A stretch of 64,000 nt of DNA from Anaerococcus tetradius ATCC 35098 (GCF_000159095.1 NZ_GG666300.1:23980-87979); one strand, 5' to 3'; shown: positions 28,247-37,433, numbered from the stretch's first letter. The notes: generated by a model not told the origin, from the letters alone. Numbers and translations: made by a program.

Positions 28247-28942
28247 ATGAAATTCAAGAAGAAATTCAAAATAGGAAGGATGCATGTAGATCCTTTTAAT
28301 TATATCTCAATGAGATATCTAGTTGCTCTTATGAATGAAGTTGCCTTTGATCAAGCAGAGATACTTGAAAAAGACATAGATATGAAAAATCTAAGGTGGA
28401 TAATTTACTCTTGGGATATACAAATCGAAAACAATATTAGACTGGGAGAAGAAATAGAAATCACCACAATTCCCACCCATATGGATAAATTTTATGCTTA
28501 TAGGGACTTTATAGTTGAAAGTAGGGGAAATATCCTAGCAAGGGCTAAAGCGACCTTCCTATTGATGGACATTACTAGGCTTCGTCCTATAAAAATCCCC
28601 CAAAATCTAAGCCTAGCATATGGAAAGGAAAATCCAATCTTTGATATCTACGATATGGAAATAAGAAATGACTTAGCCTTCATCAGAGATATTCAGTTAA
28701 GAAGAGCAGATTTGGATAATAATTTCCACATAAACAATGCCGTCTATTTTGATTTGATTAAAGAAACTGTCGATATTTATGACAAGGATATAAGTTATAT
28801 CAAGCTAATCTACAGAAATGAAATTAGGGATAAAAAACAAATTCAAGCTTTCGCAAGAAGAGAAGATAAGTCCATAGACTTTGCCCTAAGAGGGGAAGAT
28901 GGAAGAGATTATTGTTTAGGAAAGATTAAAACTAATGTATAA
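28247..28942 (+). CDS. Acyl-ACP thioesterase (FatA-like)
   Basis: This 231-residue protein has two hotdog domains. MNEVAFDQAEIL and WIIYSWDIQIENNIRLGEEI mark the first, and ADLDNNFHINNAVYFDLIKE (about 162-181) carries the conserved Asn/His catalytic region of acyl-ACP thioesterases. It releases free fatty acids from acyl carrier protein. A strong AAAGGAGG precedes it, and it overlaps the next gene by 8 bases. Confidence 0.87.
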   Translation: MKFKKKFKIGRMHVDPFNYISMRYLVALMNEVAFDQAEILEKDIDMKNLRWIIYSWDIQIENNIRLGEEIEITTIPTHMDKFYAYRDFIVESRGNILARAKATFLLMDITRLRPIKIPQNLSLAYGKENPIFDIYDMEIRNDLAFIRDIQLRRADLDNNFHINNAVYFDLIKETVDIYDKDISYIKLIYRNEIRDKKQIQAFARREDKSIDFALRGEDGRDYCLGKIKTNV

Positions 28943-29552
28943 AAAAGGCTTCGGGAATATTCCCAACAAGGACAAGATAATAAATTATTTGGAAGAGGCC
29001 TATAAGGCAAGGCCTGGCAGATGGATTGCTCGCCTCTTTCTTGTAGGAAAAACGGCAGAGGCTATGGCAGAAGACCTAGGTCTTGATAAGGACTTGGCCT
29101 TTGCTTGTGGGGCCCTAGGAAAGATCGGCCTAATGAAGTCAAATGATAAGGATTTTCTATATGGCTATAAGATCCTTAGGGATGAGGCATATTTTTTTCC
29201 AGCAAGGCTTGCCCTTAGTCAGGCTTTTGCTATAAAAGATCTATGTCTTTATGAAAACTTGTACAAATTAGACGATAAAGAGAAGGAATTTTTAGAAAAT
29301 TTCTTCTACAAGTTTAGCTACACTGACTATGACCTTTTAGTCCAATACCTCTATATGATTTTTTCTGATGAATATATAGGTCTAAAAAGAGGGATGGACC
29401 TATATTTAGGATATGACAATGATAAATTGAGGCAAAGATATATAGACCTTGAAGCTTATTTCAAGGGAAAATTAGGGCAAGATATAGAATTATATTTGCC
29501 AAAGATTAAAAAATCTAAATTTCCCTACAAGCTTTTTGTTAAGGATGACTAG
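28935..29552 (+). CDS. Degenerate HD-domain protein
   Basis: The first 70 residues of this 205-residue protein follow the HD phosphohydrolase pattern: a Trp start, KTAEAMAEDLGLDKDLAFACGALGKIG. The metal-binding His of the first helix and the HD dyad (replaced by GK, about residues 62-63) are both missing. Metal-dependent hydrolase activity is therefore unlikely. The rest is helical and unrecognised. It is translationally coupled to the thioesterase gene. Its role is unknown. Confidence 0.55.
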   Translation: MYKKGFGNIPNKDKIINYLEEAYKARPGRWIARLFLVGKTAEAMAEDLGLDKDLAFACGALGKIGLMKSNDKDFLYGYKILRDEAYFFPARLALSQAFAIKDLCLYENLYKLDDKEKEFLENFFYKFSYTDYDLLVQYLYMIFSDEYIGLKRGMDLYLGYDNDKLRQRYIDLEAYFKGKLGQDIELYLPKIKKSKFPYKLFVKDD

Positions 29553-29584
29553 GAGTTAAGAAAACTTTCGATAAGAAATCTAGT

Positions 29585-29693
29585 TTGCAAATATAGCTTA
29601 TAGCAGTATATTATAAATGAATTTATTTTACCAAACCCAAGGAGACTGTTGCAAAAGTGAATAGAACTTTTGCTTTGGTCTCCTGATTTTTTT
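29585..29693 (+). promoter_or_regulatory. Promoter-like elements followed by a strong terminator hairpin ahead of the hydE operon
   Basis: TTGCAA (29585-29590) and TATATT (29607-29612), 16 bp apart, could be a promoter. Downstream is an interrupted hairpin: GGAGAC (29641-29646) with GTCTCC (29678-29683), and GCAAAAG (29651-29657) with CTTTTGC (29667-29673). A T-run ends it, immediately before the ribosome binding site of the small Cys-rich gene. It is either the terminator of the thioesterase operon or an attenuator. Confidence 0.5.
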
Positions 29694-29705
29694 ATAGGAG
29701 TTTTT

Positions 29706-29963
29706 ATGAAAGTCAAAGTATGCAAAAAGTGTTCAAAGCTTGACATAGATAAATTAGAAGACCTGAGTGACAAATACGGTTTTAAGTTAAAGAAAACTTG
29801 TTTAGGTCATTGCAAAGAGAAGAAAAAAGATTATTTTTTTGGAAAAATCAAATCAAAGTTTATAAAGGTCAAAAACCAGGATGAATTTTTCAAAAAGCTA
29901 ATAAAGAAGGCTAAGAAGGCACAGGCTAAAAAAGATAAGTCAAAGGCCAAGAAGGAAAAATAA
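29706..29963 (+). CDS. Small four-cysteine protein with Lys-rich tail
   Basis: This 85-residue protein has CKKC (residues 6-9) and CLGHC (about 32-36), a pattern seen in small thioredoxin-like or DUF1450-like [2Fe-2S] proteins. A lysine-rich, low-complexity C-terminus (about 62-85) follows. Start 29706 follows GGAG at the right distance. It lies 6 bases before hydE, so an accessory role in iron-sulfur or hydrogenase maturation is possible, though this is inference from position. Confidence 0.6.
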   Translation: MKVKVCKKCSKLDIDKLEDLSDKYGFKLKKTCLGHCKEKKKDYFFGKIKSKFIKVKNQDEFFKKLIKKAKKAQAKKDKSKAKKEK

Positions 29964-29969
29964 AAGCTT

Positions 29970-31013
29970 ATGCAGGTTAAAAACACAACTTATTATGATG
30001 ATTCGACCCTTAAAAGATGGATAGAAGATGACTCTCTAACAGAAGTCCTCAACAAGAGGGCAGATGCTATAAGAAAAGAGATTTATGGAGATAAGGTCTA
30101 TGTCAGAGGTCTAATTGAATTTTCTAACATTTGCAAGAATGATTGTTATTATTGTGGAATTAGAAAGTCAAATTATCATGTAGAAAGATATAGGCTAAGC
30201 GAGGAGGATATCATATCTTGTGCCAAACTGGGTTACAAGCTTGGATATAGGACCTTCGTCCTCCAAGGGGGCGAAGATGGATATTTCACTGATGATATCA
30301 TGGTAGATATAGTTAAAAAAATCAAGGCCCTCCATGACGATATAGCTATCACTCTTTCCCTTGGGGAGAGGTCTTACGAATCATTCAAGAGATTGTTTGA
30401 GGCAGGGGCCGACAGATATTTATTAAGAGAAGAAACTTCAGATAAAGACCACTACCAAAAGCTCCATCCTTCTTCAATGAGCTTTGAAAATAGGAGAGAT
30501 GCCCTAAGGAAGCTAAAGGAAATCGGATTTCAAGTAGGTGGTGGCTTCATGGTAGGCTCTCCCTACCAAACAACAGAGTCTATTATTAAAGACCTACGCT
30601 TCTTAGAAGAATTACAACCAGCCATGATAGGCATAGGCCCTTACATGACCCAGCACGATACTCCCTTCAAGGACTTTCCTAATGGGTCATTTGAGATGAC
30701 CCTAAGGCTAGTATCAATCCTTAGAATCCTCTTTCCCTACGCCCTAATACCGGCTACAACTGCCCTTGGAACTATTAATCCTCTGGGCAGGGAAAGAGGC
30801 CTTCAAGCTGGAGCAAATGTCCTTATGCCCAACCTTTCCCCAACCATGGTTAGGGAAAAATATTCCCTCTATGATAACAAAATTTGTACAGGAGATGAGG
30901 CGGCCGAATGTAGGGCCTGCCTTGAACTTAGGATAAAAAATGCAGGCTATCAAATCGTAACCGACAGGGGAGATGTGATAACTTACGATAAAAAAACAAG
31001 AAGATACAGTTAA
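29970..31013 (+). CDS. hydE: [FeFe]-hydrogenase maturation radical SAM protein HydE
   Basis: This 347-residue protein has the radical SAM motif CKNDCYYC (CxxxCxxC, about 51-58) in the HydE context FSNICKNDCYYCGIR. The TIM-barrel blocks LQGGEDGYFTDD and GGGFMVGSPYQT follow. A C-terminal CxxC-containing segment (ECRACLEL) may bind an auxiliary cluster. HydE acts in the assembly of the H-cluster diiron subsite. hydF and hydG lie convergently just downstream. The structural hydrogenase is not in the window. Confidence 0.94.
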   Translation: MQVKNTTYYDDSTLKRWIEDDSLTEVLNKRADAIRKEIYGDKVYVRGLIEFSNICKNDCYYCGIRKSNYHVERYRLSEEDIISCAKLGYKLGYRTFVLQGGEDGYFTDDIMVDIVKKIKALHDDIAITLSLGERSYESFKRLFEAGADRYLLREETSDKDHYQKLHPSSMSFENRRDALRKLKEIGFQVGGGFMVGSPYQTTESIIKDLRFLEELQPAMIGIGPYMTQHDTPFKDFPNGSFEMTLRLVSILRILFPYALIPATTALGTINPLGRERGLQAGANVLMPNLSPTMVREKYSLYDNKICTGDEAAECRACLELRIKNAGYQIVTDRGDVITYDKKTRRYS

Positions 31014-31032
31014 TCTTTTTAAAGAGAAATAG

Positions 31033-31065
31033 AAAAAGGCCCAAAAGCTAAGCTTTTGGGTCTTT
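31033..31065. terminator. Bidirectional terminator between hydE and hydF
   Basis: CCCAAAAGC (31040-31048) pairs with GCTTTTGGG (31052-31060). An A5 run upstream gives the T tract for the minus strand. Confidence 0.75.
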
Positions 31066-31070
31066 AGTAT

Positions 31071-32219
31071 CTAATCTGGAAGGACTACCTTATCGAGGAT
31101 TCCTTTAAGATAGGCTATGGTGATACCATAATTTGTCATTGCTATAGATTTTTCTTTTGCCTTTTCTACCTTGCTTAGCATAGTAGTTCTATTAAACATA
31201 CAAGCTCCACAAGATATGATCAAATCGTATCTATCGTAGTCTATAAGACTATCGCCCCTAGCAAATTCTATCTCAAGGTCTGGATATTTTTTCTTGAGCA
31301 TCCTTGGAATTTTTACTGTTCCAATATCCTCATCAATAGGAGGATGGGTGCAGGCTTCTGCTATCAAAACTCTTTTTAGGGGCATGTCGAGTCTTTTTAC
31401 AGATTTTATAAAATAAGGTAAATCTCCCTTAAAGGCAGAAAAAAGTATGGAAAAACTGGTAAGGCTCGTGCCTTCTTCTATTATTTCGCTAGTTTCCTTA
31501 AAGACTTGGGAGTCGCAGATTACTAGGTCGGGCTTTTTGTTAAGGGAGCTTAAAGTATTTTCTAGACTTGTCAAATCACAGCAAATAGCTGTAGCCTTTT
31601 TATCAATAAGCTCTCTAATAGTCATTACTTGGGGCTTAATTAGCCTTCCCTTTGGGGCGGCCTTATCTTGGGGGATGACAAGAACAACCAAGTCGCCCTT
31701 TTTGACCAAATTTTTGGTGATAGTAGGCTCATCTTTTTTTTCTAAGCTCTTAATCCTAGCAAAAATCTTTAGCCTGTCATCCTTATTCCTTATATCAATC
31801 TTTAGAGGAGCAAGGTCCTTATATTTATCACTTATTTCACTACCTACTGGCAAATCCTGCTTGCTAGCTACATAAATTATTGGCTTTTCCTTTTTCTTTA
31901 GCTCATTTAGGATTTGCATATCATCATCCAGGCTTAGGCAGTAGATGAAGACATCACACTTATCAATAACCTGCCTGCTTTTAGCAATCCTTGCTTGACC
32001 TAAGCTAGTCTTATCATTAACTCCAGCTGTATCTATAAAAAGAACTGGGCCAAAGTCTGTTATCTCCATGGCCTTTCTAATAGGATCTGTTGTAGTTCCT
32101 GCTATATTTGAAACAATAGCCGTATCAGTTCCTGTCATGTAGTTTAGTAGGCTCGATTTACCAGAATTTGTTTGACCAAAAATTCCTATATGGAGCCTTT
32201 CGCTATTTTGTACTTTCAT
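31071..32219 (-). CDS. hydF: [FeFe]-hydrogenase maturation GTPase HydF
   Basis: This 382-residue protein has an N-terminal GTPase domain with GQTNSGKSS (P-loop), DTAGV and SKQD-type motifs. A middle dimerisation domain follows, then a C-terminal [4Fe-4S] domain with the HydF cysteines in EACTHP and ISCGACMF. HydF is the scaffold that receives the diiron precursor and loads it into HydA. It lies 1 base downstream of hydG on the same strand. Confidence 0.94.
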   Translation of the reverse strand: MKVQNSERLHIGIFGQTNSGKSSLLNYMTGTDTAIVSNIAGTTTDPIRKAMEITDFGPVLFIDTAGVNDKTSLGQARIAKSRQVIDKCDVFIYCLSLDDDMQILNELKKKEKPIIYVASKQDLPVGSEISDKYKDLAPLKIDIRNKDDRLKIFARIKSLEKKDEPTITKNLVKKGDLVVLVIPQDKAAPKGRLIKPQVMTIRELIDKKATAICCDLTSLENTLSSLNKKPDLVICDSQVFKETSEIIEEGTSLTSFSILFSAFKGDLPYFIKSVKRLDMPLKRVLIAEACTHPPIDEDIGTVKIPRMLKKKYPDLEIEFARGDSLIDYDRYDLIISCGACMFNRTTMLSKVEKAKEKSIAMTNYGITIAYLKGILDKVVLPD

Positions 32220-32220
32220 A

Positions 32221-33639
32221 TTAGATATATAAATCTCTTTGTCCTTGTCTTATTTCTTCTAGTTTTTCTATAGTTGATTTGCGAACTTCAGGGTTTGGAA
32301 TACTATCAAGCTCTCTTTGGATGAGGGCTTCGGCATCCTTTTTAGTTTTATCACTAGCATAATCAACGAGGTATTCTTCGAGGGTAGTTATGGCATTTGG
32401 ATGACAAATATTTCCTATACCAAATTGCTTAACCATACCCATGAAGGTCTCTCCTGTTCTTCCCTTTCTGTAGCAAGCTGTGCAAAAGCTTGGAACATGG
32501 TCTTTAGCTATAAGCCAGTCGATAATCTCATCAAGACTTCTATTATCAGACAATTCGAACTGATCGCTTCCCTTGGTTTCATCATCGGTGTAGCCTCCGA
32601 CAGAAGTCTTTGAACCGCCAGAAATTTGTGAAATTCCAAGCTCAAGGAGCTTAGCACGAACCTTTTCACTTTCCCTAGTTGACACAATCATACCAGTATA
32701 AGGAGCAGCTACCCTTATGCAGGCTACAATTTTCTCAAACATCTCATCTGAGAGGGAATTGTCGAAGTCGTTAGGGTCAATATCATCAGCAGGTTGAATT
32801 CTTGGAACAGAAATTGTGTGAGGACCTACATTAAATCTAGCTTCGAGGTGCTCAGCGTGCATCAATTGTCCTACAAATTCATACTCATAAGAATCTAGCC
32901 CATACAAAACTCCAAGGCCCAAATCATCTATGCCACCCTCAAAGGCCCTGTCCATGGCTTCGGTATGGTATTCATAATTAGACTTTGGTCCAAACTTGTG
33001 AATAGCCTCGTAATTTTTCTTATTATAAGTTTCTTGGAAGAGAATATAAGTTCCAATCTCTGCTTCGTGAAGCTTCCTATAATTTTCAACTGTAGTTGCA
33101 GCAATATTTACATTAACCCTCCTGATAGCGCCATTCTTATGTTTGATATTATAGATTGTGTGAATGGACTCGAGTATGTATTCGAGTGGGTTATGGATAG
33201 GATCTTCTCCAGCTTCTAGGGCAAGTCTCTTATGACCCAAATCTTGTAGGGCTATAACTTGCTCACGGATTTCATCTTGAGTTAATTTTCTTCTAGGTAT
33301 AGTCTTGTTTTGACCATGGTATGGGCAATAAGAACAGCCATTTACACAATAATTTGATAGGTATAAGGGTGCAAAAAGCACTATCCTATTGGCATAAAAC
33401 TTATGTTTAAGTTCTCTTGCTAGATTAAAAATCTCCTCGTTAAGGTCTTCTTCCTTGCAAGATAGAAGCACAAAGGCCTCCCTGTGGCTTAGGCCCTTAG
33501 CCTTTTTTGCCTTATTTAAAATATCTATGATAAGCTCTCTGTTATGGGCATTAGCTCTGCCATAATCGAGAGTTTCTAAAATTTCTTCATGGTTTATAAA
33601 TTCATTAGCATCTTTTGATTTTGGATTATATACTACCAT
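32221..33639 (-). CDS. hydG: [FeFe]-hydrogenase maturation tyrosine lyase HydG
   Basis: This 472-residue radical SAM enzyme has CVNGCSYC (about 98-105; CxxxCxxC) and a C-terminal auxiliary cluster region FCTACYRKGRTGE (about 392-404), diagnostic for HydG rather than ThiH. It cleaves tyrosine to supply CO and cyanide for the H-cluster. It is the first gene of a hydG-hydF operon. Confidence 0.94.
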   Translation of the reverse strand: MVVYNPKSKDANEFINHEEILETLDYGRANAHNRELIIDILNKAKKAKGLSHREAFVLLSCKEEDLNEEIFNLARELKHKFYANRIVLFAPLYLSNYCVNGCSYCPYHGQNKTIPRRKLTQDEIREQVIALQDLGHKRLALEAGEDPIHNPLEYILESIHTIYNIKHKNGAIRRVNVNIAATTVENYRKLHEAEIGTYILFQETYNKKNYEAIHKFGPKSNYEYHTEAMDRAFEGGIDDLGLGVLYGLDSYEYEFVGQLMHAEHLEARFNVGPHTISVPRIQPADDIDPNDFDNSLSDEMFEKIVACIRVAAPYTGMIVSTRESEKVRAKLLELGISQISGGSKTSVGGYTDDETKGSDQFELSDNRSLDEIIDWLIAKDHVPSFCTACYRKGRTGETFMGMVKQFGIGNICHPNAITTLEEYLVDYASDKTKKDAEALIQRELDSIPNPEVRKSTIEKLEEIRQGQRDLYI

Positions 33640-33785
33640 ATTACCTCCCTTTATTATTTCATTAATATTATAATACTTATGGGCTTAAAAAGGAAATTTA
33701 CCTATCTTTCATGGATAAATTTTTTCTAAAAAATTCTACCAAAGCTCTAAAAATTAATGCTTATACAAAAATACATATATTTTAT

Positions 33786-33814
33786 TTGACAAGTAAAAAA
33801 ATCCATGGTAATAT
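33786..33814 (+). promoter_or_regulatory. Promoter of the metNIQ operon
   Basis: TTGACA (33786-33791), a 17-bp spacer and TAATAT (33809-33814) lie directly upstream of the T-box leader. Confidence 0.7.
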
Positions 33815-33834
33815 ATCTTTATCGACAAGATAAA

Positions 33835-34097
33835 CTTAACAAACCAACAGAAAAGAAGAGTAATCTAGATTTTCGTTCTACAGAGAGCCCCGTTTTGGTG
33901 AAAGGGGTGGATAAGGATTTAGATGAAGATGGCCTTTGATGGGGCGATTCGATATTAGAGTCGCACGGGAATTCCCGTTATAGAATTAGAGTATGTATGT
34001 ACTTGATGAGAGCATGAGTGTGCGAGCACTTGTGAATTAAGGTGGTAACGCGAATTTTCGTCCTTAGTTTCCTTCGGGAAGCTGGGGACTTTTTTTA
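33835..34097 (+). promoter_or_regulatory. T-box leader of the methionine transporter operon
   Basis: The leader has the AGTA element (AAGAAGAGTA, about 33855), the stem I distal element AGAGAGCC with GGTGAAAG, and the T-box AATTAAGGTGGTAACGCG (34035-34052). A terminator hairpin (GTCC at 34060 with GGAC at 34086-34089, then a T-run) competes with it. ATG triplets in the specifier region (about 33922-33931) fit tRNA-Met. Uncharged tRNA would favour read-through into metN. Confidence 0.9.
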
Positions 34098-34119
34098 TTG
34101 AGACAATAGGAAGGAAGAT

Positions 34120-35151
34120 ATGATAGAGTTAAACAATATTACAGTCGACTTCGATGGCTTTAAGGCAGTCGATAATGTAAGCATTAAAATTGAAAAGCAA
34201 GATGCTTTTGGAATCGTAGGATTTTCTGGAGCTGGTAAGTCAACTCTAGTTAGGACTATAAACCTTCTCCAAAGGCCAAGCCAAGGGGAAGTTATAGTTA
34301 AGGGAGAAAAGCTTCTAGACTTATCCAACAAGGAACTTAGGGAAAGAAGAAAAAAAATCGGAATGATTTTCCAACACTTCAATCTTTTGAATAATCTTAC
34401 AGTTTTGGATAATGTAATCTTTCCAATCAAAAGAGATAAATCGACAAGCAAGGAGGAGAAAATCAAAAAAGCCAAAGACCTCCTAGAGCTAGTTGGAATT
34501 GCTGATAAGATAGATTCCTATCCAAGGGAGCTTTCTGGAGGACAAAAGCAAAGATGTGCCATAGCTCGTGCCCTAGCTTCTGATCCTGAAATCCTTCTTT
34601 GCGATGAGGCTACAAGTGCCCTCGACCCAAAGACAACTAAGCAAATTCTAGCCCTCTTAAAGGAACTAAATGAGAAGCTAAAGCTTACTATTGTGATAAT
34701 CACTCACCAAATGGAAGTTGTTAAAGACCTTTGCAACAAATGTGCAGTAATGCAAAATGGAAAAGTTGTTGAAGAAGGCTCAACCCTCGATATCTTCTCA
34801 GATCCTAAGGAAAAATTGACAAGAGAGTTCGTAGAAACTTCTACAAATGTCGAACAAACCATAGCAGATGTTAAGGAAAATATAGGAATCCTTAGAGATG
34901 ATGAAATCCTTGTTCAGCTTAACTACAAGGGAGCTAGCACAACCGAGCCACTTATCAATGAAATTTACGAGAAGTTTAAAATAAAGACCAACATCCTAGC
35001 TGCCAATATAGAGTTTATAGGATCAACTCCTGTAGGAAATCTAATAGTAACCTTCAAGGGTTCTGAAGGAAGCCTGGATAATGTCTTAACTTACTTGAAA
35101 GATAAAGATGTAAGAATTAAAATCTTGGGAGGTAAAGATGGGATACTTTGA
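34120..35151 (+). CDS. metN: Methionine ABC transporter ATP-binding protein
   Basis: This 343-residue ATPase has Walker A GFSGAGKST, signature ELSGGQKQR, Walker B ILLCDEATSALD and the switch His in ITHQME. The C-terminal 90 residues form the NIL regulatory domain typical of MetN. It powers import of methionine with MetI and MetQ. The T-box upstream supports methionine as substrate. It overlaps metI by 14 bases. Confidence 0.95.
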   Translation: MIELNNITVDFDGFKAVDNVSIKIEKQDAFGIVGFSGAGKSTLVRTINLLQRPSQGEVIVKGEKLLDLSNKELRERRKKIGMIFQHFNLLNNLTVLDNVIFPIKRDKSTSKEEKIKKAKDLLELVGIADKIDSYPRELSGGQKQRCAIARALASDPEILLCDEATSALDPKTTKQILALLKELNEKLKLTIVIITHQMEVVKDLCNKCAVMQNGKVVEEGSTLDIFSDPKEKLTREFVETSTNVEQTIADVKENIGILRDDEILVQLNYKGASTTEPLINEIYEKFKIKTNILAANIEFIGSTPVGNLIVTFKGSEGSLDNVLTYLKDKDVRIKILGGKDGIL

Positions 35152-35803
35152 TTATGCCATATCCATATCAGATAGGATAGTAGATGAAACCTGGGCAACC
35201 TTGTATATGCTAGTAGTTTCTGCTATATTCGCAGGAATATTTGGCCTTATACTTGGAGTAATCCTAGTAGTAACAGACAGGGGAAGATTACTCGAAAATA
35301 AGAAACTCTATTCGATATTAGATAAACTAACTAATACCTTTAGGGCCATTCCCTTTGTAATCTTACTAGCTCTAGTAGCTCCAATTACCAAGGCCATAGT
35401 CCACACAAGAATAGGCCCTACAGCAGCTATAGTGCCACTAATATTTTCGGCAGTTCCATTTTTTGCAAAGCAGGTTGAACAAGCCCTAGCAGAAGTTGAT
35501 CCAGGAGTAATCGAAGCTGCTGAAGCAATGGGCAAGGGACCAGTCGAAATAATCTATTCAGTTTACCTTAGGGAGGGACTTCCTTCACTAATCAGGGCAG
35601 CATCCATTACCCTAATCTCACTATTAGGCCTTACAGCAATGGCAGGACTTATAGGTGGTGGCGGTATAGGAGACCTTGCCATAGCAGTTGGATATCAAAG
35701 ATACAAGGATGATGTAGTCTTGATATCAGTAATCATAATTTTAATAATGGTATTTATCATCCAAGGAGTATCAAACATACTCATAAGAAAAACTAGTCAC
35801 TAA
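35138..35803 (+). CDS. metI: Methionine ABC transporter permease
   Basis: This 221-residue permease has five helices and the coupling-loop EAA motif, EAAEAMGKGPVEIIYSVYLREGLP (about 127-150). This is the standard MetI size and layout. It is translationally coupled to metN. Confidence 0.95.
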   Translation: MGYFDYAISISDRIVDETWATLYMLVVSAIFAGIFGLILGVILVVTDRGRLLENKKLYSILDKLTNTFRAIPFVILLALVAPITKAIVHTRIGPTAAIVPLIFSAVPFFAKQVEQALAEVDPGVIEAAEAMGKGPVEIIYSVYLREGLPSLIRAASITLISLLGLTAMAGLIGGGGIGDLAIAVGYQRYKDDVVLISVIIILIMVFIIQGVSNILIRKTSH

Positions 35804-35872
35804 AGACTAACAATCGTGGTTATTAAGATGAAAATCTTTAATAATATATATGTAAATTAAGGGAGGAACATA

Positions 35873-36754
35873 ATGAAAAAATTTACAAAAATCGCACTAA
35901 CTCTAGCCCTAGTCCTAGGCTTTAGCGCTTGTGGGGCAAAAAATAACGAGAAGGCACAAGATAGCAAACAAGAAGCAAAGACCGAAGAAAAGGCAAAGCC
36001 AGAAGAAAAGTCAGGAAAAAAAGATAGTGGAGTAATCAAAATCGGTGTTGTTGGAGAATACAACGACGTCCTAAAAGAAGTAATCAAAAGATATGAAAAA
36101 GGAACAGGCAAGAAGGCAGAACTTGTAGTATTTTCTGACTACAGCCAACCAAATGAAGCCCTTCTAGCAGGAGATATCGACCTAAACGCTTACCAACACT
36201 ATAAATTCCTAGAAGAATTTAACCAATCAAAAGGATCAGACCTAGTATCTATCGGAAATACAATGCTTGCACCAATTGCCATCTACTCAAACAAGATTAA
36301 ATCTTTAGATGAACTAAAAGAAGGCGATAAGGTAGCCCTACCAAACGACCCATCAAACGGATCAAGAGCCCTCTTCCTACTTCAAGAAGCAGGTCTAATC
36401 AAAGTAGACGGAAATCCAGGAGATATAATTACCATAGATAAGGTAAAAGAAAATCCTAAAAAATTAAAACTAGTTGAAATGGACGCATCACAAACACCAA
36501 GAAGCTTAGATGATTGCCAAGTAGCAATAGTAAACGACACCTTCGCTCTTGACGCAGGCCTTGATAAAAACACTGCAATTTTTAAAGAGAATCCAAAAAC
36601 TGACTCTGTAAAACAATATATCAACCTAATAGCAGCAAGAAAAGAAGACGAAAACAACGAAGACTACAAAGAATTTGTAAAATATTATCAAACAGAAGAA
36701 ACTAAAAAAGACATGGAAAAAATCACAAAAGGAGCTTGGTTACCAGCTTGGTAA
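35873..36754 (+). CDS. metQ: Methionine-binding lipoprotein
   Basis: This 293-residue NlpA-family protein has a lipobox (FSACG, Cys20), a charged linker and the binding domain with VVGEYNDVLKEV, DLNAYQHYKFLEEF and NDPSNGSRALFLLQEAGLI, all typical of MetQ. It delivers methionine to MetNI at the outer face of the membrane. It is the last gene of the operon, followed by a terminator. Confidence 0.95.
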   Translation: MKKFTKIALTLALVLGFSACGAKNNEKAQDSKQEAKTEEKAKPEEKSGKKDSGVIKIGVVGEYNDVLKEVIKRYEKGTGKKAELVVFSDYSQPNEALLAGDIDLNAYQHYKFLEEFNQSKGSDLVSIGNTMLAPIAIYSNKIKSLDELKEGDKVALPNDPSNGSRALFLLQEAGLIKVDGNPGDIITIDKVKENPKKLKLVEMDASQTPRSLDDCQVAIVNDTFALDAGLDKNTAIFKENPKTDSVKQYINLIAARKEDENNEDYKEFVKYYQTEETKKDMEKITKGAWLPAW

Positions 36755-36817
36755 AATCTAAAAGCTAATTAGACTTGTTAAAATACAAGCTAAGCTAGGT
36801 GAATAATAAATTAAGAG

Positions 36818-36858
36818 GCTGTTGCAAAATCACAAGAGATCTTGCAACAGCTTTTTTT
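36818..36858 (+). terminator. Terminator of metNIQ
   Basis: A perfect 10-bp stem GCTGTTGCAA (36818-36827) / TTGCAACAGC (36842-36851), followed by seven Ts. Confidence 0.85.
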
Positions 36859-36953
36859 ACAAGGAAAATAGCCCAAAAAATAGAAGCCTTATAAAATAGA
36901 TGAGAAGGAAATTAACAGTATAATCAATAGAGAAGAGCTAAAAAGGAGAAATT

Positions 36954-37430
36954 ATGACAAGCGTATATGATTTTACAGTTTTAGATAAAAATGATAATGA
37001 AATAAGTTTAGAAAAATACAAGGGCAAGGTCCTCCTTATAGTAAACACTGCAACTCACTGTGGCTTTACTAAGCAATACGATTCTCTTGAGGATCTTTAT
37101 AAACAATACAAGGATCAAGGCTTCGAGATTTTGGACTTTCCTTGCAATCAATTTGCAAATCAAGCACCAGAATCTGACGAAGAAATAGACTCCTTCTGTG
37201 CCTTAAACTTTGGGACAAGCTTTGATAGATTCAAAAAAATAGATGTCAACGGTGAAAACGAAGCACCCCTCTACAGCTTCCTAAAAACAGAAAAGCCAGG
37301 TCTTGGCAAGGCTATTAAGTGGAATTTCACAAAATTTTTGATTGATAGAGAAGGAAATGTAGTAAGTCGCTTTGGTTCAAACAAGAAACCTGAAAATATG
37401 AAAAAAGATATAGAAAAATTGTTAGGATAA
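36954..37430 (+). CDS. Glutathione peroxidase-family thiol peroxidase
   Basis: This 158-residue protein has the peroxidatic cysteine in NTATHCGFTKQY (about 31-42), the FPCNQFANQAPE block (about 62-73) with the catalytic Gln, and WNFTKFLIDREG with the catalytic Trp/Asn. Cysteine replaces selenocysteine, as in most bacterial GPx that use thioredoxin. It lies 3 bases from the next gene. Confidence 0.92.
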   Translation: MTSVYDFTVLDKNDNEISLEKYKGKVLLIVNTATHCGFTKQYDSLEDLYKQYKDQGFEILDFPCNQFANQAPESDEEIDSFCALNFGTSFDRFKKIDVNGENEAPLYSFLKTEKPGLGKAIKWNFTKFLIDREGNVVSRFGSNKKPENMKKDIEKLLG

Positions 37431-37433
37431 ATC

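Noticed and set aside
33835-34097. S-box (SAM) riboswitch for metNIQ
   Set aside because: The leader contains AGTA, AGAGAGCC and the AATTAAGGTGGTAACGCG T-box with competing terminator, so it is a T-box.
36954-37430. Selenocysteine-containing glutathione peroxidase
   Set aside because: The peroxidatic position is encoded by TGT (Cys), with no in-frame TGA.
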